From Ciona intestinalis (taxonomy: Eukaryota; Chordata; Ascidiacea; Phlebobranchia; Cionidae), in NCBI RefSeq assembly GCF_000224145.3, contig NC_020166.2, forward strand, positions 9,576,752 through 9,640,751: a stretch of DNA of 64,000 bases, read 5' to 3'. The notes under the pieces were generated by a model that saw nothing but the letters and a program-made list of their open reading frames with translations, was not told the DNA's origin and made no database searches. Made by a program: the position numbers and the translations under genes. This document shows, one piece after another, positions 12,501 through 25,435 of the stretch (position 1 is the first letter of the stretch; every line of letters begins with the position of its first letter).

Positions 12501-15500
12501 TATTTAAGCATAGACCAGTTTTATACCTACACGAAAGTAACTGACCCTGCTGTTACTTTACTGTAATTTCAATGCTTATTTAGCTGCAGCTTTGCAAATA
12601 ATTAATAAAATGCGTCAAGTTTTTAAAGAATCAATAATATCAACATGCCAACCACTCTACCCATTATTGTTATGATATATATTCACATCCTAACCAATAT
12701 TTATTGCTGTGATTAATATAATAATATACAAATGGCCAAAAAAAACTAACTAAAACTGCATAAGCAACAGTTACACATACAGTAAACAACCGATTAAACA
12801 ACCACATTACGCATACTGCACTAACTACATAGTTTGATAAGTCCCATGCCGATTACATTGAACTGTCAACACCTATCGCGCGGTTATACAGTCCCAATAG
12901 AAGGACATACCGGGTCAAACCTATGCGCTACCCGTCCTAATATACAACCTAATCAAGGTGAAACATACGACGCATTCTAAATGTGCGCGTTGCTATTATA
13001 AGCTTGCGTAAACAGGCTTTATTTGACACTTCAAGTAGTTTAACTCGTGGGGTAATTTTAACGACTGTCATTTTGCTGCAAACTGGCTTCACAACGCTGT
13101 GTTACTGTATTAAAGATATATGTAACCTGTTATGGTATTATAAGCTTACGTGAACACGTTTACTTGACACTTTTACAGTAAAAGTTTTACTTAAGTAGAT
13201 TTTACTCTGTAAAGTGTTTTAACGACTGTCATTTTGCTGTAGACTTTCTTCTCTTCGCTGTTAACTAACCTGGCCTTAGTTACTGTATTCGAAGAGATAA
13301 AAAACGCTATGTTATTAAAGGCTTACGTAAACAGACTTAATTTGACACTTTTTTGAAGTAGTTTTACCCGTATCGTGTTTTTAACGACTGCTAACTCGCT
13401 TCTTTTTGTTGATTTAATTAACCAGACCCTCGTTACTGTAATCGAAGAGATATACGAAACGTTATGTTGTTGTAAGCTAACGTAAACAGGCGATTGTAGG
13501 TTTAGGCAAATCTGCGAAGACAGGACGAGTTTTGAGACACCATAGTTAAATAATTTATGATCTTCGGGTGTAGCTATCGACAAGTAAGCTACAAGGCCAC
13601 GAATGAAAACTTCGAATTTAATGCGGAAAAAACGAAAGTTGGATTAAAGCGCCCTGTTATAGCGACTATCGTTGCCTCGCCACATGAGGATTCAAAGTTA
13701 AATTCATCAAAAATATCACGAAACTGTAGGTAACATAACAAACGGTTGCTTTATCCTTAGATCACGATAATGATGATTTAATTATTAAAACAACGAAGTG
13801 AAAGCAATTAACGACAAAACGATATTTTTTAGAACAAGCTTTGGAAAAATGTTATGGAAAAGTATAAATTAATAATAATGGATACCGTAACCCGTAACTT
13901 GAAACCATTTTTTGCATTGCTATTCGTCTAATACTAATAAAATCAACGTATTTTGTCACAGATCTTGGAAATTCACATTGGAATTAATGGCAGACGACAG
14001 CTGTTATAACGCGCTATGGAGAGAATATTGCATGCTGTTATGGTTAGGATTAAAAGCTTATGTAATAATCGATAATGTAATTTCCTATTGAAGCTAAGAA
14101 ACGCTACGATGTTTGGTGTTTGCGTGCATTTGTAGCTTGAAATATACAAAAAGGTAAATAAGGTAATTAATCTTTCAATGGCCGATCTAGTGTGAAAAAA
14201 ACGTAGTGTATTTCTGACGTTTTTATTTCTGACGTTTTTACCTACCCATTAATACCCTGAAGAAGTCTTGCCGAATGGCTAAAGAAAATAAACTACGTTT
14301 TTATACCAGATGAGCTGATGTAAGATCACATTATGCCTGGTAGCAAAAGTAACGGTATTTCAAGATGTATTTTCAACAAACAAAATCAATATCCGTATAT
14401 ATACAAATGCTTGTTATCCATCAGTAATATTTTCATACACGTACAGATACATCAATATATGTGTACCATAATTAACCACCCTTCTCGACAGATTAAACGC
14501 AAATCCAAAACAGATATAAACGCGGTATAGGTTGTACAAGCTTAAATACCCTAATGCGGTATACTAATAAGACACTTAACGGCAATTGCTCCAACCCAGT
14601 GGTCACTAATGGGTTGCTTAAATTATCAGCCATACATAAAAAAAATAAAAAAAATCCCCCCTCAAAAAAGTAATCACCCACCAAGTATCATACATGGTAA
14701 CTCGTATGCTGGCACGAGGTGTAAACCCGTGTGATAACGACTGTCGTTTTCCGGCCACGCGAGGATAAAGTAAGTTACATTCATTCATTCATTCATTCAT
14801 TCATTCATTCATAACACGACAAAACGATTTTTCTGTTAGAAAGTTTTCTTCATAAAAATATCGCGTTTTTACGCTCATCGGTATGTTTCGCATCTAGAAA
14901 TATGGGTCGTAGGCCGTGTTCGTATTATTAGTGTTGAAGTTACCATTAACGTTATATGAGACTCGAACTGAAAGAATGTAAAGTAACGAACGCATTCGCG
15001 TAGGGCAAAACGTTGGTCATGCCCTGCATAAATTATTATGTAAAAAAGCTGTTGCTACCAGGCACATTGTGATAATAACTATTGCTCCTCCGGTACATTT
15101 CTATTCTATATGGGTAAAGTCTTACAAAATATCATACAGTTTAACACAGCTTGCAACTATGTGATACACTTTCCTATTTACCTTGGCATCTAAACAACCC
15201 GCAAAGCTTTTTGTATTACCATAAAACACAAATACGAAATATCAATACGAATCAAAGAATTGTACACAACGATCACTGCAACCGATAGCCGTAAAACCTA
15301 GTCAGTACTGTTTATATATGCGACGCTTTTTCACATAGTAACCTGTAAATACGAAACACCTGGAAGGCTGGAAACCGCTTACTGGCCGGGAATGTGCTGA
15401 ACGTTCGCGAAGAGTTCTGTTTCCGGTCCTTTACCACGTCTTTTCGTGTTGCTAACAGGCCTATGTTGATTTTGGTAAGAATAACTTGGCCAACAAAGCC

Positions 15501-18500
15501 ACAAAACTGTTATCGCACCTTTAAAATGACCATAGTGACCAGTGTAGCGCATTACGCTCAAGTTTTATTCGAAACGGCGTAGGTTTATCAAAACACAGTC
15601 ATTGAAACGAGCCTTAAACCTTGTCAAAACAACTTATATGACGCTTCATATCAAAAAGTTCCATATTGTGAAAAGAGGTTAAAAGATCGCTTCAAAAATT
15701 CCCCACATTTTAGTAAGAAAAAATATTTAGTGGTTATTTACGCAAGTTCATTTTTTATGTTATTTTTGACAAAAAAAAGGAAAAAAATGAGATTGTACTG
15801 CAGAGCGTGCCTTTTGCCAATATATTTATTGCCACTTACATACCATGCTTATATTACCGAACTACGGTAAATGTATTTGTAATAATCTTAATTAGAAACA
15901 AACAAGAGAAAGGACCCTACTTTGAACTTTTAAATACAATATGCACAATGCTTATTGTTTAGATTTAATCCTATCTATATTATTATATGGTGCACTGTGT
16001 TATCGTATAACTAAAACTGATACTAAACTTGAACTGCAATTTTGCATTGAATTTATTTAGGACACGGAACTGCCGCGTGATGCAACATCATGACGTCATA
16101 TATGAATGACGTGTGCTCGCGATAGTCAAACATAAAAAGTGTTGCAATGCAAAACCGAACAGGTTAGTATTTTCGCCAAACCAGTTAGTTACGTTTTAAC
16201 GACCGTCGTTTTATCGCTGTTTAGGTGCTCGTTTATTTTTGCGCTAAAAGTGCAAACAATTGTATAGACTTACTTAGTAGTAATAACTGTCTATTAACGA
16301 TGTCTTGTGTTCTGCACACGTGAGACCTGATATGTAGGTCTATTACGACAACACCAAGGGTGCTACCATCTAGACCCCACTGAGGCAGTTTATAGACACA
16401 TAATAATAAGAATTATATTATATAAGAGTGAGGGACACCGGAGTCTTATAACGACAGTATAATCAAATGTTACTGATACTTTCTAATATAGGCGCAAGCC
16501 TCACATAAACAGTGTATATCACACAATTTTAAATTGCATGCTTGAGATGCGTCCAACATAATATATGCCACTGAGCGGATTATACCCTGCTGGAAAATAG
16601 TAAACTAGCAAATTGTATGCAACAAAACTAACACCTGGGACATGCTCCTTTAACCGAAAACTTCTGTAGATATTCTTTCTTTAACATGAAATAGGACGAC
16701 AAAATAGAATAAAATCTAAACCATCTTACCCCAACCTACTATATACCATCTTACCCCCAAATACTGTATAATATCATACTCAAACATATACGAATGCTTG
16801 GCGCACCTCCGCCCAACGTTGAACGACACAGATTGGTTAGACGAAGCGGAATGAATTAAATTCACAAATTGCGTATTATCGATCCACTGAGATTACGGTT
16901 CAATATGCAATATTAGTGTGTGTGTGTGTGTGCATGCGTGTGTAGCATATAATATTAGTCCAGAGGCATTACGTCTACGTTGATGACCATTTGCTACAGT
17001 ATTTTAAGCTCCAAAAACGTTTTTTTCCAATTTTTTTTACTGTAACTGCAGTTTTTAGAGAATACTTTTAGAGACCTGAAAATAAGCGAAAATAGAGATA
17101 GCCAACTGCAACTGTGTTGTAGTAAGGAATCTCTGGAACACTTAGACTGTAAGACAAGGTTACTGCATATACTAACCTCACCTAATACACAACGCTATAC
17201 CTTTAAGACCCTTTCTTGCTTAAATTAGCTAAATCCAAAAAATGCGCTATGATATACGCTAGCTACTTGTCTCTGCGTAACCGTATTATAATGACATTCA
17301 ATATAAAGTGATGATATACGAACAACTTTACACGGTGTCCCAAAAAACATCATTTCTAAGCAATAGAAGTCTAGGTTAAGAAGTCCAAACACGGCTGAAC
17401 ATTTAAGGTTATTTATTTTAATCGTATTGCAAAACTAAATAGCCTAAATTTAGGAAAATAAACAATCTTAAAACAAAGACAATAAATTCGCACAAGTCAG
17501 ACAATAAATTCGCACAAGTCAAAAAAAATAAGGTTACTTTTACGTTTAACAATGATTGCTCAATGACCTGCGAAATAATCAATTTTAGGACACCCTATAA
17601 TAAGTAACAGAGGCATCAGCTAACTGGTGAACACGAAGTAAATATTGCTGTTCAAGTGCTACTATGAAGTGCAAGGAGCTACTTGGAATCTCAACGACTT
17701 TGTCTCAGCAAGATATTGACAAATGTTCCAATTGATAAACGGGTTGCCAGCCACGCGTCGTGGTTAAGCTGTTTATATGAACTTCGATATTGCTTCATAT
17801 TACATGGGTTGGGGTCCTGCAGCGTGGCATGCCATGGGACTAGTATTTAAGCCAGAGTTGGCCCATTAATAAAGGTATTGCATTCTATTCTGAGCGTAGC
17901 ACTTTATAGAGCCGACATTTAGTCCAGAGTTGCTTCATTAACCAAGCATTGTATATGCGCATTCTATTCTATATGGGTGAGGTCCTACAATGAGACACAC
18001 TATGGGCTGAAATTTAAAACAGACTTTGCCCATCACCCAAACATTGTATATACCATATACGCATTATATTTTATATAGGTGGGGTCCGGCAGTGTGGCAC
18101 GCGACGGGGCCTCAATTAAGGCCAAAGCTGGCCCATTACCTGAGGTACTGCTTTACATATTTTGCTACTAAAGCGCCAAGCAAAGTTTATATCGTTCGTA
18201 ATGCTAGTTGCTACACACTGAACAAAGTTCATAGCAATATTATAATATACCTGTACTAATACTAAGTTAGTATTTATATACATGCTTCTTCAAGGGGACT
18301 CGAACCTAGTACCTATAATTCACAATACAAACACATATCAGCAGTTTCTATTCCTTTCCTAAGCTAGTCCTCTGGTCCTTACCTTAATTAAAAATCAATA
18401 CAACTTAAGCGACTCGATATAACTTACCGAATAACGACAAACGAACTTATACTAAAACCAAATAAGCGTTGATTCTTCGCTTAAAATAGTTCGGTTTCTG

Positions 18501-21500
18501 CATAAATATCTAGTATTGTAACACAAGTTACCACGTCTCGTCGACAGCTACCACAAACGAAACTTTACACTTTTCTTGGAGCGGTTAGGTTGTGACAACA
18601 ATATATTGAAAGGAGGTATATCTGCCATGACAGTGTGTAGTATCGTGTCAATATTCGATAGATTAGATCTTATTGTTTTGTACACATAAACGTATACAGA
18701 GTAGTTGTACTTATATAGATATGACAATGTGTTATCAAAGTTGTAAATTCGGTTTATAAGTATGTTTTACAATCGTTTTCATGTAGACTCTCAATAATAG
18801 AGCTGCTTTAAACGTATGGTCTGCAGTGAAGCACAACGAAGACCTGGAATGCAGGTCTATGACATCAATAAACCCAGAGTGCTACCATTTATAACCCAAA
18901 AAACCCTAAGGCAGACACTCATTAATACAAACTTTAATCTTTTAAGGTGGGGCCTTCAGCAAGGTACACCTAAATCATAAGACGTACTTTATATTTATGT
19001 TGCCCCAGTACCACAACACCCAGTGTGCTACCATTTAAGCCTAATGCGCACTCATGTTATATAAATAAAAAGTTAATAGGCAGCAGTAATTTCTAAATAT
19101 TTTTTTTAAAATGGTAACCTAAGTATTAAAAATCCAACACGCATAACTATATAACTTTGTACGTTATCAGAAAAGGTTAACATGTTTGGTCACAACAACA
19201 ATTCCCGTTAACGTAGTAAACAGCGCAAGAAATTCACGCTACATTAGCCCTTATGGTGTCGGCTTCGTATATTTCGTCTAGACCCTAGCTAGACGTTACA
19301 AGGGTCAAAATAGACAGACGAGAAACCGTATAATTAAATAACCCCAACCCACTAGACTGCATTCGTTACACATATGGTAGGTTCATAGATACACAGACCT
19401 TTTTAATGTTGAGTGAAAGTAGTAACTTTATATTAGTAAAAAAATGCACTGGGAGACATTTCGGTGTACCGCACGTTACGCTTTTGGGTGTTGCGAGTAG
19501 GGTGTTTGGTACTGCTCTATTAGCTGTATACCGTTGTTGTTTTGCATTATTCCTAATTTTGGCTATGTTGTTGTTTTGCATTATTCCTAATTTTGGCTAT
19601 CGTTAAACAACATATAAACATTTTTTTTATATTACAAGATAAAATATAAAAATAATATAAACTTTGGTGGCGTTTAGAGCTGGTTTTGTAACATTCTTAA
19701 TTTTGGCTTATCAAAATAAGGGACACAAGTTTATGTTTTTGTATTACTAAAAAGATTTTAATAAAGTTAGGTAGCATTTAAAGTTGCGTATATAAAATAG
19801 GTTAAGTTGGCCTATGTTTTCATGCTCTTTTATCGTCCTATTAGTTGGTAAACTAAGATATCATATAACTTCAAGTATCCTCACAAATAACTTAAAATAA
19901 ATACAAGTAAACAACATTTTAAAAAACATTTTGTTTTTAACACATAGGCTGTGATACTGTTATATTGTTATTGAATAAATAACCCATATTAAAAAACGTA
20001 TTACGTTTGGCACATTATTACGTGAAACGGTTGCGCCACCTTACGACAGGATTTTTAGCGTTTCCTACTTTTATCGTATCAAGACCGTTTTTTTACGCGC
20101 TACATTACAGGAAGTATAGTATACCGTTTACCACACGCAGAATGTGTAGAATATAATGCAATGCATATCTGCCATACATAATGATAAATACGACAAAGGA
20201 AAATTGATGCGTTTCTAGCTGTTTAGCCCAACTTATTACACACACCTCAAAATCAGTTAACTGCACTGATCGATTAAACGGGCATACCAACGAAAAAATG
20301 ATAATTTGTGTATGGATAGAGATGCTCAAATGTTATATAAAGGTATCATCAAAGTTTCCTAAAAAGATACAGCTTCTAAAAAAATCGCGTAAAAAAACGG
20401 CTGGAGTAAAAAAAATTTGGGTGTTTGGACAATGCATGGGATTTCCAATAAGAAAAAAAATCACTCAACTTTGATCGTTTTTAGTTTCTAAAATACTAAA
20501 GAAAGACCAAATTTACGTTTTATTTTTCATAACAAATGCTTCTTCTTCTTCTTCACGAAAATTGTGCGATGCTATTAATGTTTCTGAATCAACTACACCC
20601 AAGATTATAATAACAGTGGGGTAAAAACTACTCAATATTTTTACATTAACCGTATAATGGTGTAGTGATATTATCATGTGTAGGTCCTGGCTTTAAACCA
20701 TAAAGCCGTTAAACAGCAGTGTTTCCCTAGTTATTCCAACAAATCACCACATTTAGAAGATAATCTTGCAGCACTGACATATATATAAAGCAAGAGATAT
20801 GTAATTTTTTTAAAAAAACAATTTGGAAACACTGGTCCCATTATACTGCCTACAGCTTGTGTATAAAATCAATATTATCAAACTTCATACACACTTCAGT
20901 ATATACTTTATCATCGAGGCAGATATAATCAGTTTTACTACAGTTTACATTTAAACTTGTAATTAAACTATTAACCTGTTGACCAAATTATATATTTATT
21001 AAAAATAATTTTCAAAAAATGTTCAATTTCATTCCTCATTTTGGAGAACTACTGTTTTTCACCGTATATATTAAAGTCTTCTCTGTTTTAGTAGTAACAG
21101 CCTAGTTACCTACCATAATTGAAAATTGTGTATTTCTTACAATATGCCAACCAAAAATACATGCAGCCAACCAAAGGTTGTTATGATACATGGCGTATCA
21201 TTTATCCTGGAATTTTCTGGACCATAATAATCAGTACCACAAATACAGTTCGCATAAACAGAGAACAACCACTTTACTAAACTAACTGTAATAAATTCAG
21301 TGAATCCGACCCTTATCTGGTGCTCATAGAGTTGAACTATTCTTGTGTAAAAAAATACACTAAGGATCTGGTGCTACATAAAAGGAATAAACAAAAAACA
21401 AGTTCAATTAACTGTATAATATCATACAATTGGTTAGACTTTTGTCGGTTACATTTACACCAGATTCTTACTTTACTAAACTCGTATCATCGAACAAAAC

Positions 21501-24288
21501 CCACCTTTCCCTTCAACCCCCGCATCTGAGGATCGTTTCTTCAACATCTTCTCCTGGAGCAACATCTCCTTGAACTCGACTTCCATCTTCTGTGAAACGC
21601 TCATCATCTCCGAGCTAGACATGTCCTGGAAGATGGATTGAAAAGTTTAATAATAAATGAATAAATGCTCCAAGGTGTAAAAAGAAATTCACAACAATCT
21701 TGCAAACATGATTAAGCTGCAAACATTAAAGGGCCTAAACACACCCCAAATGTACATCGCTTTAATCGATAGATTGTGTTTTTCTAATTCCAACGACACC
21801 TTACTTGTTTTAATCGGTTCTGTATAACCCAAGAAATTCCAAATCAAACATCGTGAAATTCATAAAACTGATTTGAAAGTTGCGTGGCAAAAAAATTGAG
21901 AAGTGTACTACCCACGTGACAAATCACGTCACAGAATTGTTAAAGCGTAGCCGCTCTCATTCAGAAAGGCGAGAGGCAGTGTTTTTAGTGAAAAACGAGA
22001 GAACAAAAAAAAACGCAGGTTTTGCTTTTACAAATGAATCACTCCAGAATCAGTCACGTGACTAGTACGTTCCTATGTCACAATCACGGAGCTCGTAGCA
22101 AAAAAAGTATAGAGATAGAGATCACTGTTTGAGGACGAATATCTACGCCTATACTGGACCAATGTTAATAAGCAAAGTATTTTTGGAATCAATAAAACGG
22201 TCGCTTTTTGAATTTACCACAATAAATAGAAGTAACGCAGGGTGTGTTTACGCATTTTAAGGGGTCAAGGTGTTTAAACAGATCACTTGAGTTATATGGT
22301 AGACAAAAAGTGTCCGCTGGGTTGGAGGTTGGAGCAACTGACAAACATAGGCACATAGTCCACGTACCCATATTATTGGCAACAATGAGTTGTAAACTTG
22401 GTATGATCCGATTACAAATAAAGCCCTATAACAACTGTGGTACAAGGTCCATAGCACAAGTATCACAATGCAAATAAATAAACAGGGTATTATCAAACAG
22501 AACACGAACACCTGTGTAATCCGACTGTTGTTGCCCCACAACTCGAGGATTAATAACTTACATTTATAGATAATATAATCAAACAGAACTTACTTCAAAC
22601 ATTTCTCTCGGCGAAGATGCAATCATATCCTCAATACTCTGTTCGCTGTTCTCAACATTTTCTTTGTTTTCCGACGATGACATAACAATAAAGGTATTCT
22701 CGGTAGAATTATTTGGCAAGTTTCCATTGGCAGTGTTAACAGTATGATTGTCGATTACTTCAGCAGCAGTATTAAGTGATGATTGAACTTTTTCATCTGG
22801 CAACACTGCAGGAGAATTATCTCCGGCAGAATGATCAGGAACCTGTATGCAAATAAAGTGATGTTAACTTGATATCAGGTTGTAAGCTTGTTCAAGCAAA
22901 GCCAACTTTATCAGTGCGTTTCTTAGATCCAGATATATAGTACGGTGGGGGGAAGGTGGGACACCTTTAGCACCTAATAAGATGGGACACCTTTAGCACC
23001 TAATAATACTCTGATCGTGTTTTAAACAATTAACAACGATCGACAGGAGTCATAGGGTGTGGTTTATTAATTCTCTAAATGTTCCTTGTTTACTACCAAA
23101 AAGGACGAGAAAATAGAATAAAAAGGTGTCCCATCTTCCCCCACCGTACCATACTATAGAAAGTGGTTATAGGTGGCACACTGGTCCTTAATTCAATCAA
23201 ATAATATTTTATATTTTATAGTTGCTTAGTTGGAGAAATTGGCGGTTTAGTTATTTCTGCTCCCAGGCATAATGCAAATATCTTGTAACAGATCATGTGG
23301 GATAACAACGTTGTGTATTACTGACATTTAAGTCTGCCATCATCAGCAAATATTATTATACCAGATGCAAATTATACACTAAATAAATATGAACTGGTTC
23401 AGCCTTCCAATAATTACAAAACTGGAATGATTTACTAACTTCTGTATCTAGAGTGGCAGTGTTAACAGTATGATTGTCGATTACTTCAGTGGCAGTGGTA
23501 AGTGATGGTTGAACTTTTTCATCTGGCAACACTGCGATAGATGTATCTCCGGCAGAATGATCAGGAACCTGTATGCAAATGAAGTGATGTTAACTTGATA
23601 TCAGGTTGTAAATCAGTTGGAAATATGAAACAATGAAATAATTCAAGCAATGTTAATTTTACATTAGTTTGAAGCTTAAGTTGTTATCCTGTTTTAACCT
23701 AGGCCAGATTTTTGTTGCAAAAAAACATAACTCTAAACTGTTACTCTGTTATGTCTTGATTCAGATAAGTACGAGATATTTAATGAAGGAAAAAAAATGA
23801 ATATTGGGCGGGTAAATATTGTTTTTCCGAATTGAAGACAATGAGCAAAAACACAATTTAATAAAATATGAAAGTAGTGAGTTAAACTGGTTTAGCCCCC
23901 CAAAAAAACCAAACAACATTTTGCTCCCCAAATTCTCACCTCATGGTTGTTTAAAGGTTTATGAATTGTAATATTTTCGATGTCAATTTGATCTGAAAAT
24001 AATTTAAAACAAAGTTTTGTAAAAAAAAATAGGTTAGAAAAAAGAAACACTACACAAAATTAAAAACTCCATACCTCCAGCAGCAAAATGATCGTTATGA
24101 TTGTCGATTCCGTTTGTACTCGCACCCTCCCCATGCTCATAGATATCTTCTATAACATTACTATAGCCTGGGGATAAGATGGGCTCTCCTGCTCCATCTA
24201 GGGAGCGAGAAATGTCAGGTTTTTCTGGTGAATTATATGGAGAAATAAAACTTTCTTCCCCTTGCATCACAGAAACATTGGTTTCCAT
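3597..24288 (-). CDS. MAPT: Tau/MAP2/MAP4-family microtubule-associated protein
   Basis: Coding exons in transcript order: 24288-24075 (ATG 24288), 23992-23940, 23568-23440, 22842-22594, 21625-21505, 12239-12193, 11940-11827, 11473-11285, 10814-10716, then repeat exons 10029-9940, 9613-9521, 9228-9136, 8773-8681, 8279-8187, 7788-7696, 7299-7204, 6449-6357, 5928-5836, 4966-4885, 4626-4565, 4261-4135. A tentative last exon is 3656-3597. All junction phases agree as far as 4135, giving about 774 residues. The N-terminal half is acidic, the middle is basic and S/T/P rich ([21 protein letters not shown]), and the C-terminal half is a microtubule-binding array with SKCGS and TPGGGK motifs. The C-terminus '[15 protein letters not shown]' matches the post-repeat region of tau ('LTFRENAKAKTDHGA'). 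The family binds and stabilises microtubules, mainly in neurons. Exons before the repeats rest on splice-site and phase agreement, not conservation. The last exon is unsure: the best donor (ACAT|GTGAGA, 4134) gives a near-immediate stop, whereas AGG|GTTTAT (4110) or GGA|GTTAAC would join in frame. Confidence 0.82.
3776..4103 (+). mobile_element. SINE-like copies beside the tau 3' exon
   Basis: Two stretches of the same family, about 3776-3960 (GGGCGTATGTGTCCTTGGGC..TTGCTCCAACCCAGTGGTC..GGTGTATGAAACGGAACACC) and about 4005-4103 (GAGGTGTATGAAACAGAACAC..GATAAACAAGTTACAATCATTC). The second ends about 30 bp from the 3' splice limit of the tau exon at 4135. Confidence 0.6.
5040..5830. repeat. Degenerate intronic repeat of AAGTGATTTTT / CAAATTTGTGC words
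   Basis: Within the tau intron between repeat exons 5836-5928 and 4885-4966. The words 'AAGTGATTTTT', 'GTCAAATTT' and 'ATTTGTGC' recur about every 50-80 bp with variable spacing. Looks like a decayed minisatellite; no coding sign. Confidence 0.6.
8470..8655 (+). mobile_element. SINE-like copy in tau intron
   Basis: Shows 'AACAATTGCTCTAACCCAATGGTCACTAAT..GTTGTTAAAATAGTCAGGGAT', then 'AACCCACAAATTAACC', the same block order as the copies near 14.6 and 33.0 kb. It runs up to the repeat exon at 8681. Confidence 0.55.
10058..10510. repeat. Tandem array of a ~71-bp unit, about six copies
   Basis: The word ATGGTGTAT starts at 10121, 10192, 10261, 10332 and 10403, giving periods of 71, 69, 71 and 71 bp. 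Each unit holds the inverted pair GGTGTAT-nn-ATACACC and 'TCTTCTTATACACCAGACACA'. The array ends about 30 bp upstream (transcript sense) of the 3' splice site of the first tau repeat exon. Single copies of the unit lie at about 12000-12085, 31205-31315, 35775-35935, 40808-40862, 45195-45360, 51435-51515, 59150-59335 and 61305-61520, with a second array at 53430-53745. Confidence 0.9.
13000..13500. repeat. Diverged repeat with GCTTACGTAAACAGG start, four copies
   Basis: Unit starts near 13002, 13144, 13321 and 13476 (GCTTGCGTAAACAGG, GCTTACGTGAACACG, GCTTACGTAAACAGA, GCTAACGTAAACAGG). These are followed by TTTGACACTT and TTTTAACGACTGTC, and copies two and three also share CTGT(T)ATTCGAAGAGATA-like ends. 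Spacing is 142-177 bp. Lies in the 9-kb tau intron. Confidence 0.7.
14570..14815 (+). mobile_element. SINE-like element with CATT tail
   Basis: Has 'GACACTTAACGGCAATTGCTCCAACC', 'AGTGGTCACTAATGGGTTGC', 'TCACCCACCAAGTATCATACA', 'GCACGAGGTGTAAACCCGTG' and 'GGCCACGCGAGGATAAAGTA', then a 3' tail of CATT repeats (about 14778-14810). The same order of blocks is seen in at least six other places. Resembles a composite SINE with a simple-repeat tail. Confidence 0.7.
22729..22885 (-). repeat. Duplicated exon block, downstream copy (tau gene)
   Basis: Covers the 5' part of exon 22842-22594 and its 3' splice site plus upstream intron. Pairs without indels (constant offset 726) with 23455-23611. Both encode 'VPDHSAGD..' and '[11 protein letters not shown]'. 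Exon ends beyond the block differ. Confidence 0.9.
22936..23158. mobile_element. MITE, full copy with inverted ends
   Basis: Begins TATAGTACGGTGGGGGG and ends CCCCCACCGTACCATACTATA. Interior holds 'GATCGTGTTTTAAACAATTAACAACG' and 'TTTGTTTACTACCAAA'. Same family as about 15 other copies in this window. Carries an internal direct repeat of 'GGGACACCTTTAGCACCTAATA'. Confidence 0.85.
23455..23611 (-). repeat. Duplicated exon block, upstream copy (tau gene)
   Basis: Covers most of exon 23568-23440 with its 3' splice site and about 40 bp of upstream intron. Near-identical to 22729-22885 and ungapped. Confidence 0.9.
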
Positions 24289-24320
24289 AACTTTACACCT
24301 TAGTGGGAAAGAAAAACAGG
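24289..24320 (-). promoter_or_regulatory. 3' splice acceptor just before the tau start codon
   Basis: On the minus strand, TTTTTCTTTCCCACTAAG ends at 24299, followed 10 bases later by the ATG at 24288. It is either the end of a 5' UTR intron or a spliced-leader acceptor, which tunicates use. The sequence alone does not decide. Confidence 0.5.
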
Positions 24321-25435
24321 TGAAAATACAATTGGTAACCTGACATGAAATTATTGCAGTCGATATTTCGTAACAATTTAATTACAATGAAACAAAGAAA
24401 AGGAAAAAAAGAAGTTTCACAAATTTTTAAAATTTAAACTAAATTTTCACAAATTTTAAAGACTTTGACTAAAATTTTACTAAATTTGCAATATATATAA
24501 CATCAACATGTATCATGAATATAGAGACTGTTCAAAGTTAAGATGCTACAGCAGTATACAAAATGTTTCCCAACCTCTGATTTTCCATTAGAGTTGTAAA
24601 ACTGTTGTAAAAATTATTTTATATTGATCACTTTTTACAAAATTGGCATAATTTTTTTGGTCAGGTTATCAAAGGTTTTTTTCAAGTTTTAGTGGATACA
24701 AAAAAAATTGGGTGTTTTTACAAAAATTGGCATATTTTGTAGTCAGATTACCAAAGGTTATTTTTCTAAATCAAGTTTGATATTTTTGTGCCTGCCATAA
24801 GGTTGAAAAGCAAAGATATATAACGAAGTAAACGTTCATATTAGGCTTCTGCATCAATGCATGAAAACATGGAAGGCCAGCATAGAAGGCTCAGTAATGT
24901 CAACTACGCATTTTAAATAAAAAGAAAACTTGCACACACCAACAAATAGAAAGAAAAAATATAAAACAGTAAAGTTTTAAGTATGATAAGAATATTTATG
25001 TGGCATAGAAGCCGCATAGTTTACTTTAGTGAGTGACTTTATGTTAAATTATATGGAAATGGTTAACATTAAATGGATTCCTATTTTCGTTTGTAAGACA
25101 AGCTTACTACTGTTTTTTCTCGGTAAAATAAAGTTTGTTTTTTATTTGCAGTGCATTAGTTAAAGGTAACTTGTAACACCACAAACAAAAGGCAAAAATA
25201 TGAAGCAACTAAGACAGAGGCCACCAAGGAAATAGTTTAAAATAGCTCAATGCAAATAAGCAAATGTAGGTTCAACATATCAGTTTCACTATCAACATAG
25301 AATTAATGAAGCAATTTTGACTACAGTGTGAAATTACATGGCTTAAATAACTGAACTACTAGTATTTCATAGATATGTGGGTTACAATATGAACTAATTT
25401 GATTTTAGCTTGAACTACTTTAAATACTGGGGTCA
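24289..25435. other. Gap between HERC 3' end and tau start
   Basis: AT-rich, no exon seen. Should hold the HERC 3' UTR (a minus-strand AATAAA is present at about 25141-25146) and the tau promoter. Repeated short words near 24400-24770 (AAAATTTGCAT, CAAAGGTTATTTTT-type) look like low-complexity drift. Confidence 0.45.

Larger units (their letters stand above)
12240..21504 (-). other. Large tau intron (9.3 kb)
   Basis: No exon on either strand was supported. Contents seen: the diverged repeat at 13000-13500, a SINE-like copy at 14570-14815 with a CATT tail, a short (TG)n tract near 16915-16932, a 3' MITE end at about 16690-16745, and a low-copy dispersed repeat in direct copies at about 17800-18130 ('GGGTGGGGTCC..CAGTGTGGCAC..GGCCCATTA'). 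Overlapping short open frames on both strands at 15379-15582 are unassigned. An alternative tau promoter could lie here, but nothing shows it directly. Confidence 0.5.

Noticed and set aside
15379..15582. Overlapping short frames on both strands in the large tau intron
   Set aside because: No family likeness and no convincing splice sites; kept only as unassigned.
18026..18259. 77-codon + frame
   Set aside because: Covers one unit of the GGGTGGGGTCC..GGCCCATTA dispersed repeat.
25000..25435. Poly(A) tract or target duplication that would prove HERC retroposition
   Set aside because: None seen downstream of the HERC stop, so recent retroposition is not supported.
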